Below, piece after piece: positions 1 through 10,400 of a DNA stretch of 64,000 nucleotides (the stretch's first letter is position 1; every line of letters starts with the position of its first letter). The translations under genes and the position numbers were made by a program. The notes below the pieces were generated by a model. The model did not search any database, was not told the origin of the DNA, and saw only the letters and a program-made list of their open reading frames with translations. The stretch comes from Holacanthus passer (lineage: Eukaryota > Chordata > Actinopteri > Pomacanthidae), in the NCBI GenBank assembly GCA_025331565.1, contig JAFREQ010000011.1, positions 13,598,001-13,662,000 of the forward strand, read 5' to 3'.

Positions 1-747
1 CTCCCTTCTCTCTCCGCTCCCCATGGTAATTAAACTTAACGTGCTTACGTGCACAAAACAAACACTTGTGTTGTCTTTTTCTTTACCTTTTAAACACTGT
101 CATTTGTCATGTGTCACTGTGTTTCAGAATTAATGATTCCAACAAATTAGAAAGAAAAAGAATTCGCCGTAATCATACTTTTGAATCCTGTTAATTTCAA
201 AACCAGATATTAACACCCAACCCTACTTGGTGTCGTCTTATTCAGCCTCACCAATTGTTGCTAATTTGATGCAAGAAAACCCCACAATGTAACACACTTG
301 AGTGTAGTTTTCAATCAGTTTATTTTATGTAAACACAAAACAGCACAATATCCTGGTCCATTGTTAAGTCACAGATATTAAAGACGTTCCCCTTTTAGTC
401 AGACCACGGTTCAAGTATTTTGTCATTTTAAATGTTTATGGTGAAAACAGTTTGAAGGGACTTTAGACTTCACCTGAACATTACTGAATTTTTTTTTGTT
501 AGTTTTTTTGTTTGTTGTTGGGTGCTGATGACCACTTGGCTGAGTGGTCATCTAGTACATGCTTCTGAATGATCAGTCAAAGTCTAAAGCCCCCCTCATC
601 ATCATCCACTTGTTACTGAATCCTGGCTGTAGCCGGGCAGTTCGACCCGCTGCTGTCCACACAAGCAGAATCTGATCGTAAACCCTTAATGAAATTTGAT
701 TTGAAGGTTTTGACTCTCAAAGCTGTCTTTGCTGTACTAAAATATGA
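1..747. other. Downstream flank and probable 3' UTR of the rdh10-like gene
   Basis: No coding segment was recognised. The part from about 300 to 747 is probably 3' UTR of the minus-strand dehydrogenase gene; the rest is AT-rich unique-looking sequence. Confidence 0.4.
318..323 (-). terminator. Possible polyadenylation signal of the rdh10-like gene
   Basis: On the minus strand an AATAAA lies about 425 bases downstream of the stop codon. No other strong candidate was noticed between it and the stop. The 3' UTR would then cover roughly 300-747. This rests on the hexamer alone. Confidence 0.3.
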
Positions 748-3700
748 TTATGCAACCGTAACACAGCTGCTGGATGTTTGATTCTTCGTGTCGATGAAGG
801 GGTACATGCACTTGTCAGACCCCATGAAACGATATGTGACCACATTGGATTCCCACGGCAGCAACCTGAAACAACAGAGCAGAGCTAAAAACACTGAAGT
901 AAACATTAAGAAATGTTAACAAAGCAAAGCAATTTACATTATTATTGTGTTGTATGAGTCAGGCACTAATAATATCTTACTGGTACTTAATGAACATTTT
1001 AGAGGACAGGAGAAATAAATTATTCTTGCAAACTTACAAGACTGAAACAAATCTAAAATTTGGGGATGGTGCAGAACCTATAAAGTGATACAAAAGTGGC
1101 ATGAGAATCATTTTTATTTGCTTTTTTAAAGCTGTAAAATTTCTCAAAACTACTGTATTTCTGAACCATCTCTTTAAGTAAATCACAAACATTCAGGTTA
1201 TTCTATGCGATCTCCTTTTGATAACTAATGTAAACTAATATTTTGTCATTTACATTTACTGAACCTCACCTGAAACTGTTTGGAGAGGCTCTCTTACCAC
1301 TTTGAAAACCTTTGTGTTACACCATAATTTCTTTATAGTTATGTTATAGGTTCAGTTTTGTTTCTCAGTACTGCACCCTGAAGGTACCCAGTACTCAGAG
1401 TACTAAAATACTCTTCTTTCACTGTATTTACATTTAAGTACCAGTTGAAATGATTCAAACTGTGAAAATACACTGTAAATCCCAGGCTGCATTATAAAAT
1501 GAAACCAAAATGATTTCTGGTCTTCGTGGCTTCGTACTCACGCTCTGGACAGGACAGGCAGGTAGGTGAGGCGAGGGATGCACACTAACGGCTGGTCTAT
1601 GAGGATGGCATTCATGGCCTGCTCCACACAGTACTGGGGCTCCAGAGGGGGCAGGAGCAGTTCCACTTCCTCCCTGTGAGTGGCGCCACAGGACAAACAG
1701 GCTGTCACTTATGAGGACAGCAAACCCAGGCCCAAACAGCAAACCCAGGCCCAAACAGAACACCCACCCACGTCAACATACCTGCATTCATGTGCTGCAT
1801 TTTTGTTGGAATAGATGGGGATTTAGTTTAGTATCACATTTGAGCATTTCAGGACTGTTACGATAAGAAACCCTTTATGAGAAAATACATTGTACACGTG
1901 AAAGCCGGGAAGGAGGGAGGGACCATGAATGAACACACAGTTATTTTCACCTAATTTTCTTTAATAATTGTGTTTTTATAATACATAATCCTCACTTGTA
2001 TTTTTAAAGCAACCACCCATTGATGGATATTTTGTGTATCTGTGTTGTGTAAACGGGTTATGTTCAAATTATGAGACAAACTTTTTTCCAGATTTAGTAA
2101 TATATTCTGGGCTGGGTCTAAATCTCTGACTGACAGTAAGTGAGTATTTTGTGGACATACCGGATCTTGCAGCCTTCAAACATGCCTGTGTCCACGATAT
2201 AGGGGCACACAAGAGTGGTCTTCACTCCTTCGACCTCCTCAGCCAGCAGCTCGTGGGCCAGAGACTCGTGGAAACCCACTGCAGCGAACTTACTGGCACA
2301 GTAATCCTGTGTCAAACAAAAACTAAAACTCATTCACCGTGTCTTTACAAGTATTCAACTGAGAGCTGTGTGACAACAAAGCTGTCAAATTTTAATGCTG
2401 CAGTGATGCTTCTCCACCCGTGCTTCACCTCGACACAGGCGGTGCTGAAGAGGCCGAGGACGCTGGCAATGGTCACGATGTGTCCATGATTCTGGGCTTT
2501 CATCTGTGGGAGGAAGGCCTTCACTGTCTGAGACACACACACACACAGATATCATGTTACTATGAGGCAACGAAACCGTGCAGTGTTCATATGACTCCAA
2601 GTAATTTAAATGTTGCTCAATGTAAAGGAAGCTTATGTTGCACGAGCTGCTTCACATTAAGAGGATTTATGTGGGAGTCCTACAGTCCAGAGTGTACAAA
2701 GTGTGGGAAAAGCTATTAATGCCGTGTATTTTACATGTCGTGCGTCACACTACGCACAATAACCTGCTCTGTGTAGCTGCGGGTGCTGGAAAGATTATAG
2801 ATTGTGAAATTCAAAAGCTTCATTAACAGGTCTCTAAATTTCAGTCAGTGCTGAATCATTATCTGCGTTCCACTTAGAAAGTGTGTCACCTACAAAGAAG
2901 GGCGCATTTTATTAAACAAGAGTTTGAAGAGTTTGCTGAGCAGGGAACAAAATGGAAAAAATAAAAAATAAAATAAAATTAAAAAAATATATATAATAAA
3001 AATAAAAGTCTATAAATTCCACACAAGTGTTGGTCATTGTCTTGATTGTTGTTAGTGTGCCATCTTTTTTTAACTTTGACAACTGAGTTTCTCTCTGTCT
3101 TTTTTGGACAAAGGCCACATGATCACATATTTCTGCTCATGTGCAACAGAAAAGTCACAGTTCTGATCAGTATTTGGTTTTCAGTTACAATATTATAGCT
3201 AAGAGGTTTTATTCTAGGTATCTGTTCTGAGTCTCATCTGTACTGCATCTACACCTGTGCTCCAGGTAATAGGAGATTTAGTACTATCAATAAGTCAAGG
3301 GCAGCTGGACTTCCTGTCTTCTCTTAAGATGTTTCACCAGCCTTCTGGAGGCTTCAACACATTTCACATTGACTGAAGAGTCCTCACCCAGAAGAGGGCA
3401 TGGCAGTTGACCTTCATGGTCCTCTCCATCAGCTCATCAGGACAGTCCAACATGCGCTTCCCAGCCACCACCCCGGCGTTGTTCACCAGCATCGTAACGT
3501 CCCGGCCCAGGTCCTTTCTCACGAGTTCTGCATTGCGATACACATCCTCCCTGTTGGTCACGTCCACCGTGTAGGTGTAGGCCTTACCCCCCATCTCACG
3601 CACCAGCTTGGCTGTCTGCTCGTTGGAGCCGCCGTTGACGTCCCACAGCACCACCTCTGCCCCGTGCTTGGTGAACTCCTGAGCAAAGAGGCGACCCAGA

Positions 3701-3840
3701 CCTCCACCTGCTCCGGTGATCAGCACCAGCTCACCGTCGATGGGCTTGGTGCGTGGGCGCAGGACAATCCGCACAGAATTGCGCAGGATGAAGTAAATCA
3801 CATCCAGAAGCATCATCTGGAGGTCCATTAGAAAAATCAT
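748..3840 (-). CDS. rdh10: Retinol dehydrogenase 10-like short-chain dehydrogenase (SDR16C family), 5 coding exons, 315 aa
   Basis: Coding exons, reading down the minus strand, are 3840-3388, 2527-2429, 2306-2161, 1673-1542 and 865-748. All junctions are GT-AG and the frame stays open for 948 nt. Seen: a hydrophobic N-terminus (about residues 3-20), the cofactor motif TGAGGGLG (42-49), NNAG (120-123), catalytic Ser173, and Tyr186/Lys190 in YCASK. The tail [13 protein letters not shown] matches the RDH10 C-terminal signature closely. Family knowledge: RDH10 is a membrane-bound enzyme that oxidises all-trans-retinol to retinal for retinoic acid synthesis. Odd: RDH10 carries about 28 extra residues after the VREM-like segment, and they are absent here. 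The C-terminus also differs from the usual RDH10 end. It may therefore be a paralogue rather than the orthologue of mammalian RDH10. SDR16C5 and DHRS3 fit less well (see [10 protein letters not shown] and DKCMYPF). The start Met is the first in frame; a second Met follows at residue 5. The gene is divergent from sbspon. Confidence 0.88.
1720..1757. repeat. Two tandem copies of a 19-bp unit in rdh10-like intron 3
   Basis: The unit caaacccaggcccaaacag occurs twice back to back. It lies about 50 bases upstream (in gene sense) of the exon 4 acceptor at 1674, so it is within the region where the branch point should be. In the transcript it reads as a C/U-rich and G-rich alternation. Confidence 0.75.
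3296..3362 (-). mobile_element. Penelope-like element tail remnant in rdh10-like intron 1
   Basis: Read on the minus strand it resembles the segment at 56880-56950: a run of GAAG, then GTGAAACATCTT, then AAGTCCAGCTGCC. This is the same order as in the Penelope-like fragment there. It ends about 25 bases from the exon 1 donor at 3387. Only the short tail is present, with no coding part. Confidence 0.5.
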
Positions 3841-4698
3841 GTTGAACTAGTTTGACGCTGCAGGTGCTGATTGTAAGAACAAATGTCTCGGTAGCAAACA
3901 GTGGATCAGACGATCAGACACCTGTTACCTGTGAAGGTGTGTTTCCTACAGCTAACTGTTAGATTGTGTGAGTGCAAAGGAAGCAGACAGCCAAGCTGGT
4001 GTTTCCCTCCTCCTGTGGCCCTCAGCCTCCGTCTGTGCTTTATTTAAACACTCTCCTCCCGGATTAGAGGAAATACCTTGAGCTCCTAATGAAACCACTT
4101 TTGTTGTAAACTGTGAATGTATGCATTTTCATTACTGTGGAAAATAACATGTGCCAGACGACATTACACTGAGTTCAGGATTCTTATAGTTTCTTTGTAG
4201 GACAATATTCAAAGTTCACGGCTTGTACATACACGTGAAACTCCTGGGATAGTATATGCACAGATGTAGAAAATAAGCTGCTTCTAAATACTATTCTTAC
4301 ACATAACTATATGAAAACTTTGCCTTTATGTCAATATATATATATAATATCTGTGTTATGTGTGTGTAAACATCTCAGTTTCTTTCTAAGGCATCTCAGT
4401 AGAAACAGCAAGCAGAAAAAGGGACATGAGGAAGATTAATACTCTTCCAGTGAGATGAAGAGATTCATCATCATCATGACTGACTAGAAATGGGTAATTT
4501 TTCACCATGACTTCACCTACTGCAGTATCCACAAATTATGATATATTACTGGCTTATACATCAGTATATCCCTGATGTGAAACGAGCCTCATGTGTTAGG
4601 CCTGCTGGAATAATAAACAGGACTAATGAGTCTTTTTCATATTTGGTAATAATAGGTTATACAGAAGTAAGGTGAGAACAAAGCCTTATACTCCCATC

Positions 4699-4905
4699 AG
4701 TGGTGGAAAGTAAAGAGGTACATTTACTCAAAGTGCTACTGTACTTAAGTACAACTTTGAGGTGCTTGTCCTTTACTTGAGTATTTTAATCTCATTTGAC
4801 TTTTTACTTCGACTCCACTTACAGAGGCAATGTTGTACTCTTTACTTCACCATATTTATTTGACAGCTTTAGTTACTAGTTACTTTACAAATTACACACA
4901 GAACA
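4699..4905 (+). repeat. Teleost dispersed repeat (family A, copy 1)
   Basis: Starts with agtggtggaaagta and contains gtacttaagtacaa, cttgagtatttt and a block ending near agttactagttac. It aligns by eye along about 200 bases with a second copy at 8017-8230. This is a non-coding family that recurs widely in percomorph genomes; its class is not clear to me. Confidence 0.65.
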
Positions 4906-6099
4906 GCGGAAACAGTTAGTCAGAACTATTTGCTAATCATTTTTCATGCAAAAACATTTCATGGTTCCAGCTCTGCAAATCTAAAGACATACTGCTTTTC
5001 CTTTTAACTAATTTATTAGTTAAGAATTGTGTGCTGAACAAACACGGTGAAGGTGTCAATTTGTTAATTGTGATGGTTATTACTATTGGTTTATCACTAT
5101 TATTGGTTATCATTTAACAAAACAAACAAGATGAATCCAGAATGAAAATAATCGCAGTTGCTCCACCTCAATCAGCTACAACAGTAAAATGCAGCCTTTA
5201 CATGAATGTATCAGTAATAATAATCTAATGATATAATATATAATAATAAAGCAGTCATTTTCTGCATTGCAATCTTTCATTCAGTGTTTGGTGAGAGGAC
5301 AGGACTAAAGGACAAACTTCAGCCCCAGTTGTACCTCTGGCCTGTGGAGCAGTCAGAATCATATTAAATGAGAACATAAGGAGATTATGCATGTGTGAAC
5401 TGTAAATCTCTGCATTGTTACTTATGTCGCAAGAAGGCTGCTTGTTTCTGTGTCACGTTCTTGTTTTCGACGTGAACACTGCCAGCCTTGTTCACTCCCT
5501 ATATGTTGGCATGTGAGCCGTATCTCACAATCATGCCAGTGAATTTGCTGAGAACTAATGAGTCACAATGACCATCATGAACTGTATATACAAATATTCT
5601 AAAGAAAAATTAGATACTTGTTTTTACTCAACAACAACATTTGAACCTGGTGCCTATTTCTTTTTCTAAAATGCAGAATATATTTACAGAACTGGGTCAG
5701 AGCTGCAAGAAGGAGGTTAGTTTAAATGCTGCCAAGAATTTTGCCCGACTGCGAGTTGTTGAGCAACACTTGGAAACGGCAGCAAAGATCACATCAAAGT
5801 CAGCGCCTTGAATCTGGTGGTAGTAACTGAACGTTGGCACGCTGATCAGGTGTTGTGGATCCAGCGTGGAGCTGTGCCTGATTGTTTGCCAACTACTTTC
5901 CCCGGTGGGCATGCTATAAAAATGACTGTAGTGTGGTGGGAAGACATTCAACCCTGGGCTGTTTCTGTCTTTTGTGAAACGAGTTTAACGACAAACACAA
6001 GATTGCAACCTGCTTCTTTCACCTAATTTGACAGCCAAAAATAATTTTGTCTTGAGAACTGCTTTAGAAATTGAGACTGTTTTTATTATTGATATTATA

Positions 6100-6335
6100 T
6101 ATTATAGATGCATTACATCTTGAGCCTGGTTCTGTTTCGAGGTTTCTGCCTGTTAAAAGGAAGTTTTTCCTCACCACTGTCACCAAGTGCTTGCTCATGA
6201 TGGGAACTGTCGGGTTTCTATAAATAATATTATAAAGAGTTCGGTCTAGACCTGCTCTGTATGTAAAGTGCCTTGAGATGACTTTTGTTGTGATTTGGAG
6301 CTATACAAATAATATTGAATTGAAAATTGAATTTT
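6100..6335 (+). mobile_element. LINE-like 3' tail, degenerate
   Basis: The segment has the recognisable blocks ttctgcctgttaaaaggaag, gtgcttgctcatgatggga, gtctagacctgctctgtat and a terminal attgaattgaaaattgaatt. These appear in this order in many teleost repeats with a poly(ATTGA) end. There is no coding remnant, and the assignment to LINEs is by recall. Confidence 0.55.
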
Positions 6336-7195
6336 ATTTTGAAATGAAAATATCCAGCTTTTCCTGATTTGATAGGATGAGAAATATTTATAAGAACAGG
6401 AGAGAGAGCATGCCTGGTGTCTATATGGACTGTATCCAGTTAGTGCTGACTGTCTGTTTACTGGAGCACAGATAATGTAAGGCCACACATAGGAAAACTT
6501 GACCTGAGCTTGTGTTGTGTTTTGAGCAGTATAATGAGTGTTTCAGCTCCACCCGTCGCCCCCTCTTTCTGTTCCTATCTCCCCCCTATGTGCACACAGT
6601 GGGAGGACAGTGGGAATCTTAGTGTGAGCGGAGGCCCGCACTGTCCACACTGTTGTTCTTTTTGCATGAATAACCTCGGCCACAGGAGTTTCATTAATCC
6701 ACTCTTTTCACATGTTGAGGCACACACGGGCCTGGGAAGCAGGCTACTCCCAGAAAGAGGCAGTGAAAGAATTTAGGCGAACAGACATGTTTTTAACTTA
6801 CGTTTTGTGTTTTCCTTCTTATGTCTGTACTTTTTGCTGATGACTCCTACAGAAAATGAAAAATGCCGTGCAAACACAGCTCAGTTTATTCTGTTTCTAG
6901 GTGTGCTGCCTTTATGTTTTCATGTCACTTTTCTGCACATTGTAATGTGGCTACATCACTATACAGCACATGTAAAGCCCTGCACTGAAACAAAGGCTAA
7001 TGCTTAATATCTTGTTGGACAAACTGTATCAAAAATCTAAACCCAGTGGGATGAGGTTTAATTTTTTAGTTTTCTTGCATGATGTTTGGACAAAATCAGG
7101 AATGCAATGCACTGGTGAGATCATGTTTTGTCATATATTAATTTTGTAGAATAGATCAGATATAATAATTGCCAAATTGATCGACACTTTAAATT

Positions 7196-7226
7196 TTAGA
7201 CTGAACAGTTTTCCTGTTCAGTCTAA
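7196..7226. repeat. Perfect 13-bp inverted repeat with 5-base loop
   Basis: The left arm ttagactgaacag and right arm ctgttcagtctaa are exact complements, separated by ttttc. It lies about 260 bases upstream of the sbspon start codon. It is too short for a pre-miRNA on its own. Confidence 0.85.
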
Positions 7227-7367
7227 TACTTCACTGACATTAGTGAACTGTTCCTTTAAGAGATGCAGAGTTGACACATGAATAATTTCCAACTCACTGA
7301 GCAGCTTCAGCTCCTGATGGTCACAGCTCTGACCTAACTGATCAAACTGTACATGATCAGAGCAACA

Positions 7368-7375
7368 TATTAAAA
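7368..7375 (+). promoter_or_regulatory. Possible TATA-like box of sbspon
   Basis: TATTAAAA lies 110 bases upstream of the chosen start codon, a plausible distance for a TATA element plus a short 5' UTR. No initiator or conservation data support it. Confidence 0.25.
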
Positions 7376-7484
7376 CACTCCTCTGGTGTATAACTTCACA
7401 CAGGGATTGCTGCTTACAGACACAACCTTACAGTTGCACACTAACCTGACTGAACCTGCTGAAGTGCATGCTGGGTCCTTCGTG

Positions 7485-10400
7485 ATGACAGTCTGGAGGA
7501 GCAGCAGCAACTCTGTCTCTTTGGTTTGTCTTGGAGTGTCTTTATTCCTGGTCAGTCCCTGTCAGTCAGGATGTCGGGAAACGGGTCTGTGCTGCACCGG
7601 CCGGGACCCATCATGCATCAGCAAAGGTTGGAGGTCTGATCGCTCCTATGGAACCTGCTACTGTGACCAAGCCTGTGTGTCCACCCTGGACTGCTGCCAT
7701 GACTATGAGACGGCCTGCCCAGGTGTGTTTGTGCTGACAAGAAAACTTTTGTCATCTCATGTTAAACTATCGAAATGTTCTCTATTACAGAATAGTGTGA
7801 TGATACTAGTGAAGTTTGTTCAAGACTGCTGGTGGAAGAAGTATTCAGATCTGTTAATTAGTAATGTCACACTGTAAAAAAGACTCCTGCAATGAAAAAA
7901 GTACTTTTAGCAAAATAAGTAAGAAAAAGTACTTTCATATTTTTATGTAACACAGAAGTAAGGTGTGAATGAAGAGCTGCTAATTAAGTACAAGTGTGCT
8001 GACCCTTATGCTCTCAGCACTGGTGGAAAGTAACTAAGTACATATACTCTAATACTGTGCTCAAGTATAAATTTGAGGTACTTCTATCTAACCTGAGTAT
8101 TTTCATCTCATGCAACTTTCTATTCCTACTCCACTGAATTTCAGATGCAAATATTGTACGTTTTACTTCACCATATTTATTTGACAGCTTCAGTTACTAA
8201 TTTCAATTACTAGTTGCTAGCACACACAGAACATATGAAAATGAACAAGTACAGCTGAAACAATTATTTGATTAATCGATTAACAGAAAATTAACAAAAA
8301 GTACTTCAAGTGTCAGAAAGTACTCATTAGGCAACAGAATATCCCCTGTCATTGTAGTACTACTGTATACAATATTGTCCTTGCTATTATTATTACTGTA
8401 ACATTAATATTAATATGGAGGAGTTCATTTTAACTCCCATACTATATGCTACTATTACATAACATAATAACAATATATCACTTAAGAAGCTCATTATAGC
8501 TTTTCTGTGTAAAAAAAATAATTTGTTGAGCAACTAGTTACTAAAACTGTTAGATACATGTAGTGGAGTAAAAAGTACAATCTTTCCCTGTAAATGTATG
8601 TAGTGTATGCAGGTTTTGACTGTGCTCTGTCTCTCTGTCCTCAGCGGTGTCCTGCGTGGTGAGTGAGTGGACATCATGGTCCGGCTGTGCAGAGCCCTGC
8701 AGGGCCACGGTCCGCAGGAGGAGCAGGACCGTCCTGCAGGAGCCCCTCAATGCAGGCAAACCCTGCCCCCACCTGGAGGAGCACGCCGGCTGTGCAGAGT
8801 ACTGGACTCAACAAGGACACTGTCACAACTCACTTCGTGAGTAAAATCTACCTGGATGCTTCCACATGCCATCGTAACATTACTCCCTGACATTAAAAAA
8901 TCAGAGTTGGCGTAATTACTAATCTGAGGACAGTTCACCCCTTGAGCCATATAGTAATTGTATATGAGCAGAATTTGTGCACTCAGAGTTATTAAATGAA
9001 AAATATCATTGGCTAAAAGGGGCCACTCAGGTAAACAGGGTTACTGTAAACTGTGATTAGACCAGATTACATCTGAAGTTAACAGCTGGGACAGACTGGA
9101 AGTTCTTAGTAATGTCAAAAAAGCATCTTAATTATTAACTGACCTGTAAAAGACACATTTGTGAAAATCAATTGATACTAAAAATCACCAGTGGTGGAAG
9201 AAGTTCTCAGATCCTTCATGATCCCTGAAGCTAATACTTTGTATGCAGAAGTTATCGTCGAGTGCAACAAGATAAAAAAATAACTTTTTTGGGACTTTCG
9301 GGATAATATTTCCCTCCAAAGTTTAGTGGAGCAGAATTATAAAGTGGAATCAATTGGCTGTTCTTAAGTAAAGTTCAAAACCAAATTCAAAACGTGTTTT
9401 TGGATATAATCAAAGCAGCGGTGCCCAAATATTTCCCATTGAAGGGCCAAACTGAAACTTAATGGTAGGCCTGGGACCAAAAGCAAACATCTTTTGTTTT
9501 ATATTTCTAAGATGCAAAATGGTACTAGTGTCCTTCATTGTTCCCTAAGTATATGCAGTATGATCGATGACGTTACGCTCTAGACACATCTGATGAAGCT
9601 CATGAACGAAGCCGTTTCTTCCAGCTGTCATTTTTCCTTTCCTCAAAGTGTAATCTAGAACAAACAAGATGTTATTTCATATTCAGTATTCACATCGACA
9701 CCACAAGAGAATCCTCTGTTCATGAATTTTTCCCAGCTCATTTGAAATGTATGAGTCTCCACTATTGCAACATATGGTCACATGTAATGTTCTTATCATG
9801 GATGTTCCCTCTGCAGTCCCAGCACTCATTACCACGGGTGGCTACGGCAATGCCAGGAAGAAAAGAGACATCCCTGACAGCAGCGACATTATAGGGTAAC
9901 ACGTCTCCAGAGAAACATGGAATTATACCCTTATATATATCTCCTCATATATCATCAATATGTATTTAGTCTGAGTTTGCTTTGTGTGTGTGTGTGTGTG
10001 TGAATGTGTGAGCCTGTGTGTGTGTGTGTTTGTGTAAAACAGGTATTGTGTCCAGTTTCAGTTGACCTCTCTGACTAAAGGATGCCAGCAGAGCGCGGGT
10101 CCACACACCCAGTGGATGCAGTACCTGAGGGAGGGGCACCGCGTGTGTGTCGAGTGCCAGCCGCCCGCTCTCGCTGCTGGACAGACACACTGCGCCGGAG
10201 ACGGAGAGGAAAACACAGAGGACAGGTAAGATGTTATCACAACTCACTGCGCGATAAAAATAAGATAAAAGTTGTGTTTGAGCACTGTTTGAATTTAGAA
10301 GGCCTCGTAAATTTAAGCTTGTGTTATTTCAGGAAATGTTAATGACCATGAGAGATAGATAAGGTGTTTGTTTTTGAAGCCCAGCCAAAGGTTTATTCAA

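Larger units (their letters stand above)
3841..7484. other. Divergent intergenic region between rdh10-like and sbspon
   Basis: 3.6 kb separates the two start codons, so both promoters must lie here. It holds a teleost dispersed repeat (4699-4905), a LINE-like tail (6100-6335) and a perfect hairpin (7196-7226). On the minus strand an A/T-rich TTTAAATA-like box near 4040 may belong to the dehydrogenase promoter; this is weak. Short open frames here are not supported as genes. Confidence 0.55.

Noticed and set aside
3400..3831. 143-aa plus-strand open frame
   Set aside because: Antisense shadow of rdh10-like exon 1.
7531..7737. Second plus-strand open frame over sbspon exon 1
   Set aside because: A frame-shifted shadow of the cysteine-rich somatomedin-B exon; the true frame continues across four splice junctions.
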